A stretch of 27,008 nt of DNA from Shuttleworthia sp045545575 (GTDB taxonomy: Bacteria > Bacillota > Clostridia > Lachnospirales > Lachnospiraceae). Positions 1 through 7,129 of the stretch are shown in pieces. How positions within the stretch are numbered: the stretch's first letter is position 1; each line of letters opens with the position of its first letter. The stretch covers positions 1 to 27,008 of the forward strand of contig JAZQBE010000088.1 in assembly GCA_045545575.1 (NCBI GenBank), read 5' to 3'. The notes beneath the pieces are model-generated. The model saw only the letters and a list, made by a program, of their open reading frames with translations, was not told the DNA's origin and searched no databases. The position numbers and the translations under genes were made by a program.

Positions 1-717
1 GAACTCTTCGCGAAGGATCGCGTCGGATTCGCGCACGGCTTCCAGGCGGTCGCGGGTGATCGCGCCGGGGCAGCGGACGCCGAGGCCCGGGCCCGGGAAC
101 GGCTGGCGGTTGACCATGCCTTCCGGCAGACCCAGCGCGCGCCCGACCACACGGACTTCGTCTTTATAAAGGATCTTGACGGGCTCAACCAGCTCAAAGC
201 GGGCCGCGATGTCTTCCGGCAGACCGCCGGCGTTGTGATGGGCCTTGATGCCGCGCTCGCTCTCTAAGATATCCGGCCAGATCGTGCCCTGGGCCAGGAA
301 TTTGACGTCGGTCAGTTTGCGGGCTTCGTCCGCGAAAACGTCGATGAACTCCTCGCCGATGATATGACGCTTCTTTTCGGGCTCGGCCACGCCGGCCAGC
401 TTATCGAGGAAGCGGTCGGTGGCGTCGACGTAGATCAGGTTGGCGTCCATCTCGTTTTTGAACACCTCGATGACCTGTTCGGGTTCGCCCTTACGCAGCA
501 GACCGTGGTTCACATGCACGCAGACCAGCTGCTTGCCGACAGCTTTGATCAGCAGAGCCGCGACCACGGAAGAATCCACGCCGCCGGACAGGGCAAGGAG
601 CACCTTGCCGTCCCCGATCTGTTCGCGCATCGCTTCGACCTGCTCATCGATGAAGGCCAGCGCCTGCGCTTCTGTCGTTATTCTCTCCATATCCTCCGGA
701 CGTCTGTCAAATACCAT
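1..717 (-). CDS. GMP synthase-type ATP pyrophosphatase without glutaminase domain (partial)
   Basis: The reading frame is open from ATG at 717 to the window edge (239 codons), so the C-terminus is missing. It translates as the C-terminal half of GuaA: P-loop LSGGVDSSV near residue 40, NHGLLRKGE, FLDKLAGV, HIIGEEFI, and NRQPFPGPGLGVR near residue 213. These match the full GuaA at 23309-24859 block by block. In the known family this domain adenylates XMP and accepts ammonia to make GMP. The start is fixed by an AAAGGAGG site and a promoter directly upstream. No class I amidotransferase domain can lie N-terminal, since the upstream sequence is promoter and then another gene. It is therefore a stand-alone subunit like the archaeal GuaAb type, or an ammonia-dependent enzyme. 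A partner glutaminase could lie beyond position 1. NAD synthetase was considered, but the PFPGPGLGVR block is GMP synthase-specific. Confidence 0.9.
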   Translation of the reverse strand, partial: MVFDRRPEDMERITTEAQALAFIDEQVEAMREQIGDGKVLLALSGGVDSSVVAALLIKAVGKQLVCVHVNHGLLRKGEPEQVIEVFKNEMDANLIYVDATDRFLDKLAGVAEPEKKRHIIGEEFIDVFADEARKLTDVKFLAQGTIWPDILESERGIKAHHNAGGLPEDIAARFELVEPVKILYKDEVRVVGRALGLPEGMVNRQPFPGPGLGVRCPGAITRDRLEAVRESDAILREEF

Positions 718-754
718 AGATTCCTCCTTTAACAAGTGGTCATTTGATTGGTTT

Positions 755-783
755 ATTCTACACCAGCGCAGGGTTGCGGGCAA
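755..783 (-). promoter_or_regulatory. Sigma-A-like promoter of the GMP synthase-type gene
   Basis: On the minus strand, -35 TTGCCC (778-783), a 17-bp spacer and -10 TAGAAT (755-760) are followed by a short leader and the AAAGGAGG ribosome binding site. The -35 box lies about 20 bp past the stop codon of the upstream Hsp70-like gene, so the GMP synthase-type gene can be expressed independently. Confidence 0.7.
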
Positions 784-800
784 GAACGATCTCCAAAAAA

Positions 801-2711
801 TCACCCGAGCGGGATTTCCACGATCTCGGCCATCCGCGTCAGGCACTGCTCGATCTGCAGGGAAATGTCGTCCACCAGCCGGCCGGTGATTTCGGCGTTG
901 CGTTCTTCGTTTAAATTGTCGTAGAGTTTCGCCTTGATATCGTGGCTTTCGCTCTTCATGCGGGCCGTAAACGCGCCTTCGGGGATCATCTTTCGCATCG
1001 GCTTCGGAAGCTTCATGGACAGCAATGCTTCCTCCATCTTGTTTTTGCCGAGCAGAAGCACCACGACCGAGGCGAGAATGCCTGCCATCGCTCCGCCCGG
1101 GCCGGCGGACACCAGGGCAATCCCGCCGCCGCCGCAGATCGCGCCGACCAGCATGCTGATCAGCGAATCGATCAGCCAGGTGATCTCTTCCACCGCAAAG
1201 ACGTTGCGTGCGTCGATGCGGATTTCCAGATCCGATGCCGAGAATCCCGACTGGAGGCTTAAGGCGGTGTACGGGATGTGGTGCTTCACACAGATCGGCA
1301 CGGTGTACTCTTCCAGCGCCTCGCTGACCGGGCGCAGCCATTTCGTGATGGGCTCCACCAGTTTTTCCCGGGCGGTCTCGGAACGCAGCCAGGATTCGAT
1401 GCCGTGCTCGAGTTCCTCGTCCGTGTCGGACAGCGCGGCGATCTCGCCATTGCGCCAGCGGCGGAATACGGGCAGGGCCACTTCGTCGATCAGCGGATCC
1501 ACGATGGTATCCACCAGGCTGCGGTACAGTTCTTTGATGTGGTCGGAAACGATGTCCTCCACCGTGTGGGAATCCTGCAGCTCCTTCAGTTCCCGGCGGA
1601 ATTCGCGCAGTTCCTCGTCGATGCGCCCGCTCCAGGCCAGACCGCGGCTGACAGAATATTCCGGCTCGGTCCCCAGCACGATCACGGCGTCCGGGAACAC
1701 GTCCGCGCACCAGCCGCGCACGGCGGCCATCTTCGACACGCCGCCGGTTAAAAACAGCAGTTCCGGCTGCGCGCCGGTAATGTGCTCCTTTACGTCCCGC
1801 AGGCTGTCCGTGAAGACTTCTTTAAACGAACGGCCGTCCAGCGAATCCATCGGCCCGTTCAGCAGACGTTCCGCGCGCTTTTCGTCCAGCCGAAGCGTCA
1901 GCCGCATCGGCAGGCGATAGCGGATCTGCACGGTTTCCCGGCAGACGTTTTCCTTCCAATAGGCCTCGTCGCCGAAATACTTTTCCTTCAGCCGGCGGGC
2001 GGCGAATTCACAGTAATGCTTCCAGGCCTCGGATTCGGCGAAGACCTTCTTCACCTCGCGGGTCAGCATCGCGTCCTCGATGGCCGCGTTTAAGATCGCC
2101 TCGTCCATCAGACCGCCGCCTAAGGCCACCTCGCCGGCCGTGTGCATCTCGGCTTCCTTGCCGTTCATGATATACGCGAAATCCGTCGTGGAAGAACCGA
2201 TATCCACGACAAGCACCGGCTTCGAAAGGATGTCGTAGCCCACCTGCAGATGCTTTGACTGGCAGGCCGAAACCATCGCCGCGCGGGATTCCGACACGAT
2301 CCGCGTCGGCGGGTAGCCGGCCTGTTCGAAGATCTGCCGGTAGCGCTCCCGGTCGTTTCTGTTCCATCCGGCCGGGCAGCCGACGTAAAAACAGACGTCG
2401 TCGTTGGCCACCAGATCGCCGCTGCCGTACAGCTCGCCGAGCACGCCCGCCGCAAATCGCTTCACGTCCCCTTCCACCGCCGGATCCGTCAGAAACCGGC
2501 TCTTAAAACGCAGCCGCCGGCGCACGACGTCCGCCGCGTAACAGGCCCGCTCCCCGATCAGAAGCTCCCCGTTCGTCTGCGTCGCGTAGGCCGTAATGAA
2601 ACTGCCGCTGCCGGCCACCGGGATCACAGACGGCGTTACCTGTTCTTCCTTTTCCAGCCGGGTGACCGCGCTCTCCGCGTCGCCCAGATCAAAACCATAA
2701 AACCGATTCAT
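801..2711 (-). CDS. Hsp70/actin-fold ATPase with C-terminal hydrophobic segment
   Basis: A protein of 636 residues with the three nucleotide-binding motifs of the Hsp70/actin superfamily: phosphate 1 GFDLG (residues 6-10), phosphate 2 DIGSSTTD (170-177) and the adenosine motif LFLTGGVSKM (about 319-328). Beyond about residue 365 it does not resemble a DnaK substrate-binding domain. It is largely helical, with a glycine-rich hydrophobic stretch (510-555) that could form a membrane hairpin, then a charged helical tail. The start at 2711 has GGAGGA seven bases upstream and puts MNRFYGFDLG at the N-terminus, as is usual for the fold. An earlier ATG at 2756 overlaps the previous stop (ATGA) but has a poor ribosome site. 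It is translationally close to the membrane protein at 2753-3637, its likely partner. The function is unknown; a membrane-linked chaperone or scaffold ATPase is an inference. Confidence 0.8.
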   Translation of the reverse strand: MNRFYGFDLGDAESAVTRLEKEEQVTPSVIPVAGSGSFITAYATQTNGELLIGERACYAADVVRRRLRFKSRFLTDPAVEGDVKRFAAGVLGELYGSGDLVANDDVCFYVGCPAGWNRNDRERYRQIFEQAGYPPTRIVSESRAAMVSACQSKHLQVGYDILSKPVLVVDIGSSTTDFAYIMNGKEAEMHTAGEVALGGGLMDEAILNAAIEDAMLTREVKKVFAESEAWKHYCEFAARRLKEKYFGDEAYWKENVCRETVQIRYRLPMRLTLRLDEKRAERLLNGPMDSLDGRSFKEVFTDSLRDVKEHITGAQPELLFLTGGVSKMAAVRGWCADVFPDAVIVLGTEPEYSVSRGLAWSGRIDEELREFRRELKELQDSHTVEDIVSDHIKELYRSLVDTIVDPLIDEVALPVFRRWRNGEIAALSDTDEELEHGIESWLRSETAREKLVEPITKWLRPVSEALEEYTVPICVKHHIPYTALSLQSGFSASDLEIRIDARNVFAVEEITWLIDSLISMLVGAICGGGGIALVSAGPGGAMAGILASVVVLLLGKNKMEEALLSMKLPKPMRKMIPEGAFTARMKSESHDIKAKLYDNLNEERNAEITGRLVDDISLQIEQCLTRMAEIVEIPLG

Positions 2712-2752
2712 CACCGCTCCTCCATGAGTCAGAAGGGATCGTCCCCTGTGAC

Positions 2753-3637
2753 TCATTTTTCCGTTGCCTGCCCTTTGCGGATGGTCTTTCCTTCGTAGAC
2801 CATGGCCGGGCAGATCGTCGCGCGCTCGACGCCGGGCAGCAGGTCGAAACGCTCACGCTCTTCGGGGCTGTAGGAAACCAGCTCGATGCCCTTTTTGTGC
2901 AGGAAGTGCCGGACGCCTTCCGCGCGCTCCAGGGCAAACTCGCCGTCGTTGCTTTCCGCCGCCTCCAGAAGCCCGCCGTACAGCGCCAGTTCCTCCGGGC
3001 TTAACACCGCCTCTTCGCGGGCCGCCTGGGATTTCTCCCAGCGCTCGTTCGAAACCGCCTCTTCGATCTGCCGGTCGAGCACCTGAAGCATCGCCAGAAA
3101 GGTGCGGCAGGTTTTGGCCGCGTCGATGCGGACCTCGTATTCGGATTCATTTTTGCCGCCGGAAGCGGACGTTTTCGGCACGGACTTCCGGCCGGACAGC
3201 CAGAACAACAGGCTCCCCGCAGCGGCCAGGATCAGCAGAATGATCCGCCCGGCCTGCCCTAAAGAAAGCGGTTCGAGCAGCATTCCGGTTCCCGCGGACA
3301 GCGCGATGCACACCAGCCCCGCCAGGGCGAACAGCACGGCCTTCGTCCGTCGCTCCGCGTTTTTTGCGCGGTAGGGATTCTCGGCATCCTTCGGCATCCG
3401 CTCCCAGACGCGCACCTCTCCGGAGGTGTCCAGCAGCGGCAGCGACGATCGCAGCGCGCCCACCAGCGACGCCGCCATCTCCTGTCCGCGCGGACTGTCG
3501 CAGCTTTCATTCTGCGCGATCAGATAGCGGTCCAGCCGGCTGTCGAGCACGCGCGCCGCCGCGTCGGCCGTCTTCGCCTGTTCCAGCTGCGAAAGCAGCT
3601 CCTCCTTCTGCGCATTTGCCGTTTCGTAGAATTTCAT
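2753..3637 (-). CDS. Membrane protein, partner of Hsp70-like ATPase (unknown function)
   Basis: A protein of 294 residues that I do not recognise. The N-terminal 60 residues are charged, helical and coiled-coil-like. Two adjacent hydrophobic helices (about 99-121 and 129-149) form a membrane hairpin. The C-terminal half is soluble, charged and mostly helical. The start follows an AGGTGAG site. Its TGA stop lies within 4 bases of an in-frame ATG for the Hsp70-like gene and 42 bp from that gene's better start, so the two are almost certainly co-transcribed. A role as membrane anchor or regulator of the ATPase is inferred from context only. Upstream lies a cluster of hairpin repeats (3652-3741) rather than an obvious promoter. 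Confidence 0.75.
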   Translation of the reverse strand: MKFYETANAQKEELLSQLEQAKTADAAARVLDSRLDRYLIAQNESCDSPRGQEMAASLVGALRSSLPLLDTSGEVRVWERMPKDAENPYRAKNAERRTKAVLFALAGLVCIALSAGTGMLLEPLSLGQAGRIILLILAAAGSLLFWLSGRKSVPKTSASGGKNESEYEVRIDAAKTCRTFLAMLQVLDRQIEEAVSNERWEKSQAAREEAVLSPEELALYGGLLEAAESNDGEFALERAEGVRHFLHKKGIELVSYSPEERERFDLLPGVERATICPAMVYEGKTIRKGQATEK

Positions 3638-3651
3638 CTCTCACCTGCCTG

Positions 3652-3741
3652 AAAAAGTGGAACGGGTGCCTGACCCCTGTTCCGGTTTTTGGAACGGGGG
3701 TCAGGCCCCTGTTCCGGTTTTCGGGGGCAAGCCCCTGTTCC
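3652..3741. repeat. Cluster of three GGAAC...GTTCC hairpin repeats
   Basis: Three imperfect copies of a roughly 25-bp palindrome lie head to tail at 3659-3683, 3691-3715 and a decayed copy at about 3722-3741. The best copy, 3691-3715, folds as GGAAC and GGGG pairing with CCCC and GTTCC around a TCAGG loop. Copies are joined by T-rich or A-rich spacers (GGTTTTT, AAAAAGT). The cluster fills the space between the stop of the ECF T-component gene (3745) and the start of the membrane protein gene (3637). The same element occurs at 7055-7119. It resembles REP-type extragenic palindromes, and a terminator role is possible because T runs follow the stems. Confidence 0.85.
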
Positions 3742-3744
3742 GGT

Positions 3745-4572
3745 TTACATAAACGGGTTGTAAAACCGCGAACCGTCGGCGAACGTCACGATCAGGACGG
3801 CCGCGCAGAACGCGATGGAAAGAGCGATGACGAGTCCGTCGTTTCTTCGCAGCGGCTGGCGGGCGTACCAGGTGCGGGTTTTCTTTTTCCCGAAGCCGCG
3901 CAGCTCCATGGCGTTGGAGACGGAGTCGATCCGCTCCATCGTACCGAACAGCAGCGGGAAGATGATGCTGGCGGTGTTTTTGATCCGGGTCATCAGCTTC
4001 CCTTTGTCGCTCATTTCGATGCCGCGGGCTTCCTGGGCGTTTTTGATGCGGGTGAATTCACCCTGGATGTCCGGAATATACCGCAGCGCGATCGCAACGG
4101 AATAGGCGATCGTATAGGGGACGCCGACCATGTTTAAAGAGGCCGCGAACTCGCTCGGGTCCGTCGTCACGAGGAACATAAAAGCGGCCGGAACCATCGT
4201 GAAATACTTGATCATCACGTTGAACTCATAAAAGAGCTGCTCCGCCGTGACGGTGTAGTTTCCAAACAGATGGAACAGGTCATGCCGGGTTCCGTAGATC
4301 TCCGTCCCCTGGTACGGGGCGAAGAAAAAGATGCACAGCAGGTTGATGACCATAAACGCCATGACAAAGGCAAACACCCCGCCCACCTGCCGGAAGTCCG
4401 TTTTGGACATGGCGTAGACGGCGAATGAGACCGCGATCATCAGAAGCAGCATGCGGGTGTCGAAGGTCAGGGCGCTCGTGATGCACCAGAGCAGGAAAAA
4501 CAGCAGTTTCGTAAACCCGCTCAGCCGATGGATCCAGGTGTCCTTCTCGACATAGGAAAGCATCTTCGTCAT
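3745..4572 (-). CDS. ecfT: ECF transporter T component (EcfT)
   Basis: A protein of 275 residues, a polytopic membrane protein with hydrophobic helices in about residues 20-165 and a last helix near 245-265. Two Ala-Arg-Gly-type coupling motifs typical of EcfT are visible, AQEARGIE (residues 180-187) and AMELRGFG (221-228), which in the family contact the ATPases. It couples ATP hydrolysis to the S component. The start codon overlaps the stop of the double-ATPase gene (ATGA, 4569-4572) and has GGGGAGG upstream, so translation is coupled. It is the last gene of a three-gene operon with order S, A-A, T. Confidence 0.93.
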   Translation of the reverse strand: MTKMLSYVEKDTWIHRLSGFTKLLFFLLWCITSALTFDTRMLLLMIAVSFAVYAMSKTDFRQVGGVFAFVMAFMVINLLCIFFFAPYQGTEIYGTRHDLFHLFGNYTVTAEQLFYEFNVMIKYFTMVPAAFMFLVTTDPSEFAASLNMVGVPYTIAYSVAIALRYIPDIQGEFTRIKNAQEARGIEMSDKGKLMTRIKNTASIIFPLLFGTMERIDSVSNAMELRGFGKKKTRTWYARQPLRRNDGLVIALSIAFCAAVLIVTFADGSRFYNPFM

Positions 4573-6308
4573 CGCACACCTCCCCGTCCGCTGCGTTCAT
4601 AGGAAATGAACCGTCCGACGAAATCCTCCGGCGGCTCGATGTCGCATTTTTTCGCAAGATCGTACAGCGACGTGCGTTTCAGATACGCACGGTCCGCCAG
4701 CGCGTCGTCCACAAGCACCCGTGCCGGCGTGTCATCCCGCAGCAGCTGCCCGTCGCAGAGGACGAGGGCGCGGTCCGTGTACTCGAGCATCAGATGCATG
4801 TCGTGGGTGATCATCAGAATGGTCAGTCCCATCTGACGGTTCAGGTCCTTTAAAAACTCCATAATCTCCGTGTAATGGCGGTAATCCTGTCCCGCCGTCG
4901 GCTCGTCGAGAATCAGCACCGACGGGCGCATCACAAGGATCGACGCGATGGACACGCGCTTCTTCTGCCCGAAGGACAGCGCACCCACCGGCCAGTTGCG
5001 GAACGGATAGAGCCCGCAGATGCGCAGCGTTTCGTTCACGCGCTCCGTCACCTCCGCTTCCGGCACGCCGCGGACCGCCAGACCTAAGCCGACCTCCTCC
5101 GCGATCATGGGCTTGCTGATCATCTGGTTCGGGCTCTGCATGACGTAGCCGATCTTCTCCCCGCGCTCCCGGATGGACAGCGGCGCGATATCCTTTCCCT
5201 CGAGAAGGATCCGCCCCTGTGTGGGCTTGTAGAAACCGCAGATCAGCGACGCCGTCGTCGATTTTCCCGCGCCGTTCTTGCCGACCAGCGAGACCATCTC
5301 GCCGCGGTACAGTGTAAAGCTGACGTCGTCAAGCACTTTGCGCCGGTCGTCATAGGAAAAGGACAGATGCTCCGCCGACAGCACCGGCTCGTCCGACCGT
5401 TTCCGCGCCGGAACCGGCACCGAAGAAAACCAGGCCCGCACGGCGTCCCGGTAAGGCGAAACGTTCATCGTCCCGATGTGCTGCGGGTGATCTGCCGGAT
5501 CGAGGACGCAGCCGGCGTGTTTTAAAGCCTCGATATAGAGGGGCTCGCGGATGCCCTGGCTGCGCAGCACGTCGGTGCAGAGCAGCTCGTCCGGCGTCAG
5601 ATCCGCCAGGATCCGGCCCTCGTTGATGACGACGATCCGGTCGACATCCCGGTACAGCACGTCCTCGAGGCGGTGCTCAATGATCAGGACCGTCAGGTCT
5701 TCGCGCTTCATGATGTCGTCGATCAGCGCGATGGTCCGCTTGCCCGTCGCCGGGTCGAGGTTCGCCAGCGGCTCGTCAAACAGCAGCACCGACACGTCGT
5801 CCACGAGAACGCCGCCCAGGGACACCCGCTGCTTCTGTCCGCCGGACAGCTCCCCCGGCGCATTGCGCAGGAAGCTGTTCATCTCCACGATCTGCGCGAC
5901 CTCGTCCACGCGCCGCTTCATCGTCTCCTGCTCCACGGCATCGTTTTCCAGCGCAAACGCCAGATCCTCCGCCACGGTCAGCCCGATAAACTGCCCGTCC
6001 GTATCCTGCAGCACGGTGCCGACGTGTTTGGACATGCCGAACACGCCCTCTTTTTCCGGAACCACCCCGCAGACGGTCAGTTCCCCCGAGGTTTCCCCCG
6101 GGCTCGAACAGGGGATCAGCGCATTGATGCAGTGCGCCAGCGTCGATTTTCCGGAGCCCGACGGCCCGGCGATCAGGATCTTCTCCCCGGCGTGAATCGT
6201 CAGGTTGATGTGATGCAGCGTCGGCTCCGTCTGGGAGCGGTACTGGAATGAGAAATCGGAAAACCGGATCACCGGCTCTGTTTCCCGCAGGGTTGAACTG
6301 GGTGCCAT
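4569..6308 (-). CDS. ECF transporter double ATPase (two fused ABC domains)
   Basis: A protein of 579 residues with two complete ABC ATPase domains. The first has Walker A GPSGSGKS (about 48-55), signature LSGGQ (154-158), Walker B LLFDEP and an H-loop histidine near 212. The second has GKNGAGKST (343-351), a degenerate signature LSFGQ (444-448), Walker B LILDEP (465-470) and a downstream H-loop. This is the duplicated-ATPase arrangement of YkoD/MtsB-like ECF systems, where one polypeptide replaces EcfA1/EcfA2. The start at 6308 is chosen because GGAGAG precedes it by five bases. An upstream in-frame ATG at 6374 would put a hairpin (6329-6361) inside the coding region and adds a cysteine-rich leader with no family counterpart. 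The 3' end overlaps ecfT. Confidence 0.93.
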   Translation of the reverse strand: MAPSSTLRETEPVIRFSDFSFQYRSQTEPTLHHINLTIHAGEKILIAGPSGSGKSTLAHCINALIPCSSPGETSGELTVCGVVPEKEGVFGMSKHVGTVLQDTDGQFIGLTVAEDLAFALENDAVEQETMKRRVDEVAQIVEMNSFLRNAPGELSGGQKQRVSLGGVLVDDVSVLLFDEPLANLDPATGKRTIALIDDIMKREDLTVLIIEHRLEDVLYRDVDRIVVINEGRILADLTPDELLCTDVLRSQGIREPLYIEALKHAGCVLDPADHPQHIGTMNVSPYRDAVRAWFSSVPVPARKRSDEPVLSAEHLSFSYDDRRKVLDDVSFTLYRGEMVSLVGKNGAGKSTTASLICGFYKPTQGRILLEGKDIAPLSIRERGEKIGYVMQSPNQMISKPMIAEEVGLGLAVRGVPEAEVTERVNETLRICGLYPFRNWPVGALSFGQKKRVSIASILVMRPSVLILDEPTAGQDYRHYTEIMEFLKDLNRQMGLTILMITHDMHLMLEYTDRALVLCDGQLLRDDTPARVLVDDALADRAYLKRTSLYDLAKKCDIEPPEDFVGRFISYERSGRGGVR

Positions 6309-6328
6309 AAGAACTCTCCGCAAAACAC

Positions 6329-6361
6329 AACAGGCTCCCGGCGAATCCGCGGAAGCCTGTT
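6329..6361 (-). promoter_or_regulatory. Intercistronic hairpin between S-component and ATPase genes
   Basis: AACAGGCT and AGCCTGTT form a perfect 8-bp stem, extended by a wobble pair and three more G-C pairs, in the gap between the S-component stop and the ATPase ribosome site. The sequence after it on the minus strand is only weakly T-rich (TGTGTTTTG). It could be a partial terminator or an RNA-processing stem that adjusts S:A:T stoichiometry. This role is inferred. Confidence 0.55.
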
Positions 6362-6383
6362 TCTTTCCTGTCAATTGCCGAAA

Positions 6384-6935
6384 CTAGTCTTCCTTCTTCA
6401 GACCGGAAGAGCTTCCTGCAATCTTTGAATAACCGATGAGCAGCAGAGAACCTAAAATGCCGATGACGATGGAATTGCCGAGGAACGCAAAGAAGCCCTG
6501 CGCAAACACCTTGTTCGCCGGCTCGGCATAGATCAGGATGTCGAGCACCGGGGCGACGACGATCCACGCGACCGCATTGGCCGCTGCCTGAACGACGTTA
6601 AACGGCACCAGCTTCTTCGCGGTAAACTGACCGGCGCGCACACCGTACTTATTCACGAACAGGCCGATCCCTAAGCCGACCACTGCCTCCGGAACAACCC
6701 AGCTCCACCAGACCGAACCATAGAAAATGGCATCGCCCAGCGCATGTCCCAGGAAGCCGATCACCGCGCCGACCACCGGGCCGAACACCGCCGAGAAGAA
6801 GGCAAGAACCGCCATCCGGGGCGCCAGGTAGGTGTTGGGAACCACCACCAGCGGAATGGAGATCGTCGTCAGCACCACGAACAGCGCCGTGCCGATACCC
6901 ATCGCCACAACTTCACGAATTCCAAACTTTTTCAT
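6384..6935 (-). CDS. ECF transporter S component, UPF0397 family
   Basis: A protein of 183 residues with about five to six hydrophobic helices. The N-terminus MKKFGIREVVAMGIGTALF, the block FGPVVGAVIGFLGHALGDAI and the WWSWV motif near residue 77 are characteristic of the UPF0397 S-component family. That family is variously annotated as riboflavin-type or as MtsA of methionine-regulated ECF transporters, so the substrate is uncertain. It binds substrate in the membrane and docks on the EcfT/double-ATPase module encoded downstream. It is first in its operon and has a good promoter (7024-7052) and a CCGGAGG ribosome site. I recognise no SAM, FMN or TPP riboswitch in the roughly 80-nt leader. 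Confidence 0.88.
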   Translation of the reverse strand: MKKFGIREVVAMGIGTALFVVLTTISIPLVVVPNTYLAPRMAVLAFFSAVFGPVVGAVIGFLGHALGDAIFYGSVWWSWVVPEAVVGLGIGLFVNKYGVRAGQFTAKKLVPFNVVQAAANAVAWIVVAPVLDILIYAEPANKVFAQGFFAFLGNSIVIGILGSLLLIGYSKIAGSSSGLKKED

Positions 6936-7023
6936 AACAGAACCTCCGGTATTTCACTGCCGCACGCCCCCCTTTTTCGGACGTGCACCTTTCACCTGCG
7001 CACCGATCAACGATGCTTTTATC

Positions 7024-7052
7024 AGTCTATCATTTTTCCGGGTGCGGTGCAA
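7024..7052 (-). promoter_or_regulatory. Promoter of the ECF transporter operon
   Basis: On the minus strand, -35 TTGCAC (7047-7052), 17-bp spacer, -10 TAGACT (7024-7029). The predicted leader is about 80 nt and contains a stem pairing GCACGTCC with GGGCGTGC across a GAAAAAGG-type loop, just upstream of the ribosome site. The -35 box abuts the inverted repeat at 7055-7119, so that hairpin insulates the operon from the lipoprotein gene upstream. Confidence 0.65.
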
Positions 7053-7054
7053 AC

Positions 7055-7119
7055 GGAACGGGGGTCAGGCACGCGTTCCACTTTTTGGAAAAAACGGAAC
7101 GCGTGCCTGACCCCCGTTC
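7055..7119. repeat. Large inverted repeat of two GGAAC hairpin elements, likely bidirectional terminator
   Basis: Copy one (7055-7079) and copy two (7096-7119) are exact reverse complements over 24 bases, separated by a short loop that itself pairs TTTTT with AAAAA. The core GGGGTCAGGCACGCG matches the cluster at 3652-3741. Each arm is followed by a T run on the strand leading out of the palindrome (ACTTTTT on plus, GTTTTTTCC on minus). It begins 11 bp beyond the lipoprotein stop codon, so it probably terminates that gene and shields the ECF promoter next to it. Confidence 0.85.
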
Positions 7120-7129
7120 TGCTTTTCCC

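Noticed and set aside
934..1920. Plus-strand open frame (328 codons) opposite the Hsp70-like gene
   Set aside because: Serine/arginine-rich shadow translation with no start signal. The minus frame carries three conserved nucleotide-binding motifs.
2711..2756. Start of the Hsp70-like gene at 2756
   Set aside because: The overlap with the upstream stop makes it possible, but the 15 extra residues are unlike the fold's N-terminus and ATG 2711 has a strong GGAGGA site.
3652..3741. Insertion sequence remnant
   Set aside because: No transposase fragment or target duplication is visible. Only short palindromes are present, so it is called a repeat cluster.
6936..7016. Riboswitch (preQ1, FMN, SAM or THF) before the ECF S-component gene
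   Set aside because: GGAGGTTCTG near the start superficially resembles preQ1-I, but the required downstream pairing and A-rich tail are absent, and no FMN, SAM or THF core motif is present. Only a simple stem is seen.
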